From: Phyllobacterium sp. T1293
Lineage (GTDB): Bacteria > Pseudomonadota > Alphaproteobacteria > Rhizobiales > Rhizobiaceae
DNA length: 64,000 bases
Assembly (NCBI RefSeq): GCF_020731415.2
Contig: NZ_CP088273.1
Span: 1,989,001 to 2,053,000, forward strand
Reading direction: 5' to 3'
In this document: one piece after another, positions 63,911 through 64,000 of the stretch
How positions within the stretch are numbered: position 1 is the stretch's first letter
How the letters are laid out: each line of letters opens with the position of its first letter
Translations under genes and position numbers: made by a program
Notes under the pieces: model-generated
Told to the model about the DNA's origin: nothing
Seen by the model: only the letters and a program-made list of their open reading frames with translations
The model's database searches: none

Positions 63911-64000
63911 TCAAACCAGTTTCTTGCGGTCGCGCCAGGCGGTAATCGCTGTCGCAACGATAATGATCAGGCCAACGACGACGCGTTGCCATGTGGTGTC
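63911..64000 (-). CDS. C-terminal end of a further ABC permease, cut by window edge
   Basis: Only the last 29 codons are inside the window: hydrophobic TTWQRVVVGLIIIVATAITA followed by WRDRKKLV and TGA. This is the usual end of a RbsC-like permease. The stop lies 10 bases before the next permease start. The two permeases probably form a heterodimer. Confidence 0.7.
   Translation of the reverse strand, partial: DTTWQRVVVGLIIIVATAITAWRDRKKLV

Overview
The window reads as chromosomal DNA of an alphaproteobacterium of the order Hyphomicrobiales (Rhizobiales), most likely a Brucellaceae/Phyllobacteriaceae relative. This rests on gene content (betI-betC-betA-betB, a Rhizobium etli-type asparaginase, cysDNC fused as in rhizobia, a circularly permuted ATP-grasp/alpha-E plus DUF2126 transglutaminase cluster, TIGR03808-type Tat protein) and on the abundant palindromic intergenic repeats. 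The genus is inference. Both strands are used, genes are dense, and most operons show ATGA or TAATG overlaps.

Layout. 0-6.7 kb: a truncated GNAT acetyltransferase, a small Arg/Pro/Gly-rich lipoprotein, a GFA-family protein, the two subunits of B12-dependent methylmalonyl-CoA mutase, a CorA-type metal transporter and a small AbrB-like protein with its own palindrome. 6.7-12.4 kb: a GreA/GreB-like factor, a Tat-exported beta-helix protein, an R. etli-type asparaginase, a DUF3750 membrane protein, a frameshifted methyltransferase and a thiolase. 12.8-18.3 kb: the choline-O-sulfate/choline to glycine betaine operon betI-betC-betA-betB. 18.3-22.5 kb: a serine hydrolase divergent from a TetR regulator with duplicated operators, then a mannose-1-phosphate guanylyltransferase fused to an AGE-type isomerase. 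22.7-24.3 kb: tRNA-Pro(CGG) followed by an AT-rich stretch and a two-gene mobile mystery protein A/B (HTH + Fic) cassette preceded by four phased operator-like repeats. 24.3-31.5 kb: a thioesterase/TetR pair, a PaiB-like protein, an exported protein, an M20 amidohydrolase and MHS transporter lying between a partial and a complete copy of a GGDEF-gene 3' end.

32-38.5 kb: a minus-strand operon of a pyridoxamine-pyruvate-transaminase-like enzyme and a complete peptide/nickel-type ABC transporter. 38.9-45.8 kb: transglutaminase, CP-ATP-grasp/alpha-E and transglutaminase-DUF2126 genes, a conserved but functionally obscure cluster. 45.9-49.5 kb: a cobalamin riboswitch leading into a DUF1636 protein and a FecCD-type ABC transporter, presumably for corrinoid or cobalt. 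49.5-54 kb: a VapBC-type toxin-antitoxin pair, cysQ and cysDNC for sulfate activation. 54.5-64 kb: a glycosyltransferase, then a ribose-type locus: solute-binding protein, ATPase, permease and LacI regulator on plus, facing RbsD, ribokinase and two permeases on minus. Two identical palindromes before the binding-protein gene are the likely LacI operators.

A theme running through the window is intergenic palindromic repeats of at least four families (called A, B, C and D here). They sit inside operons (between betA and betB, between cysNC and cysQ, between the binding protein and permease genes), nest in one another (B inside A at two loci), supply the probable ribosome binding site of cysQ, and supply the last codons and stop of the LacI gene. 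No CRISPR array, insertion sequence with transposase, or rRNA operon was seen.
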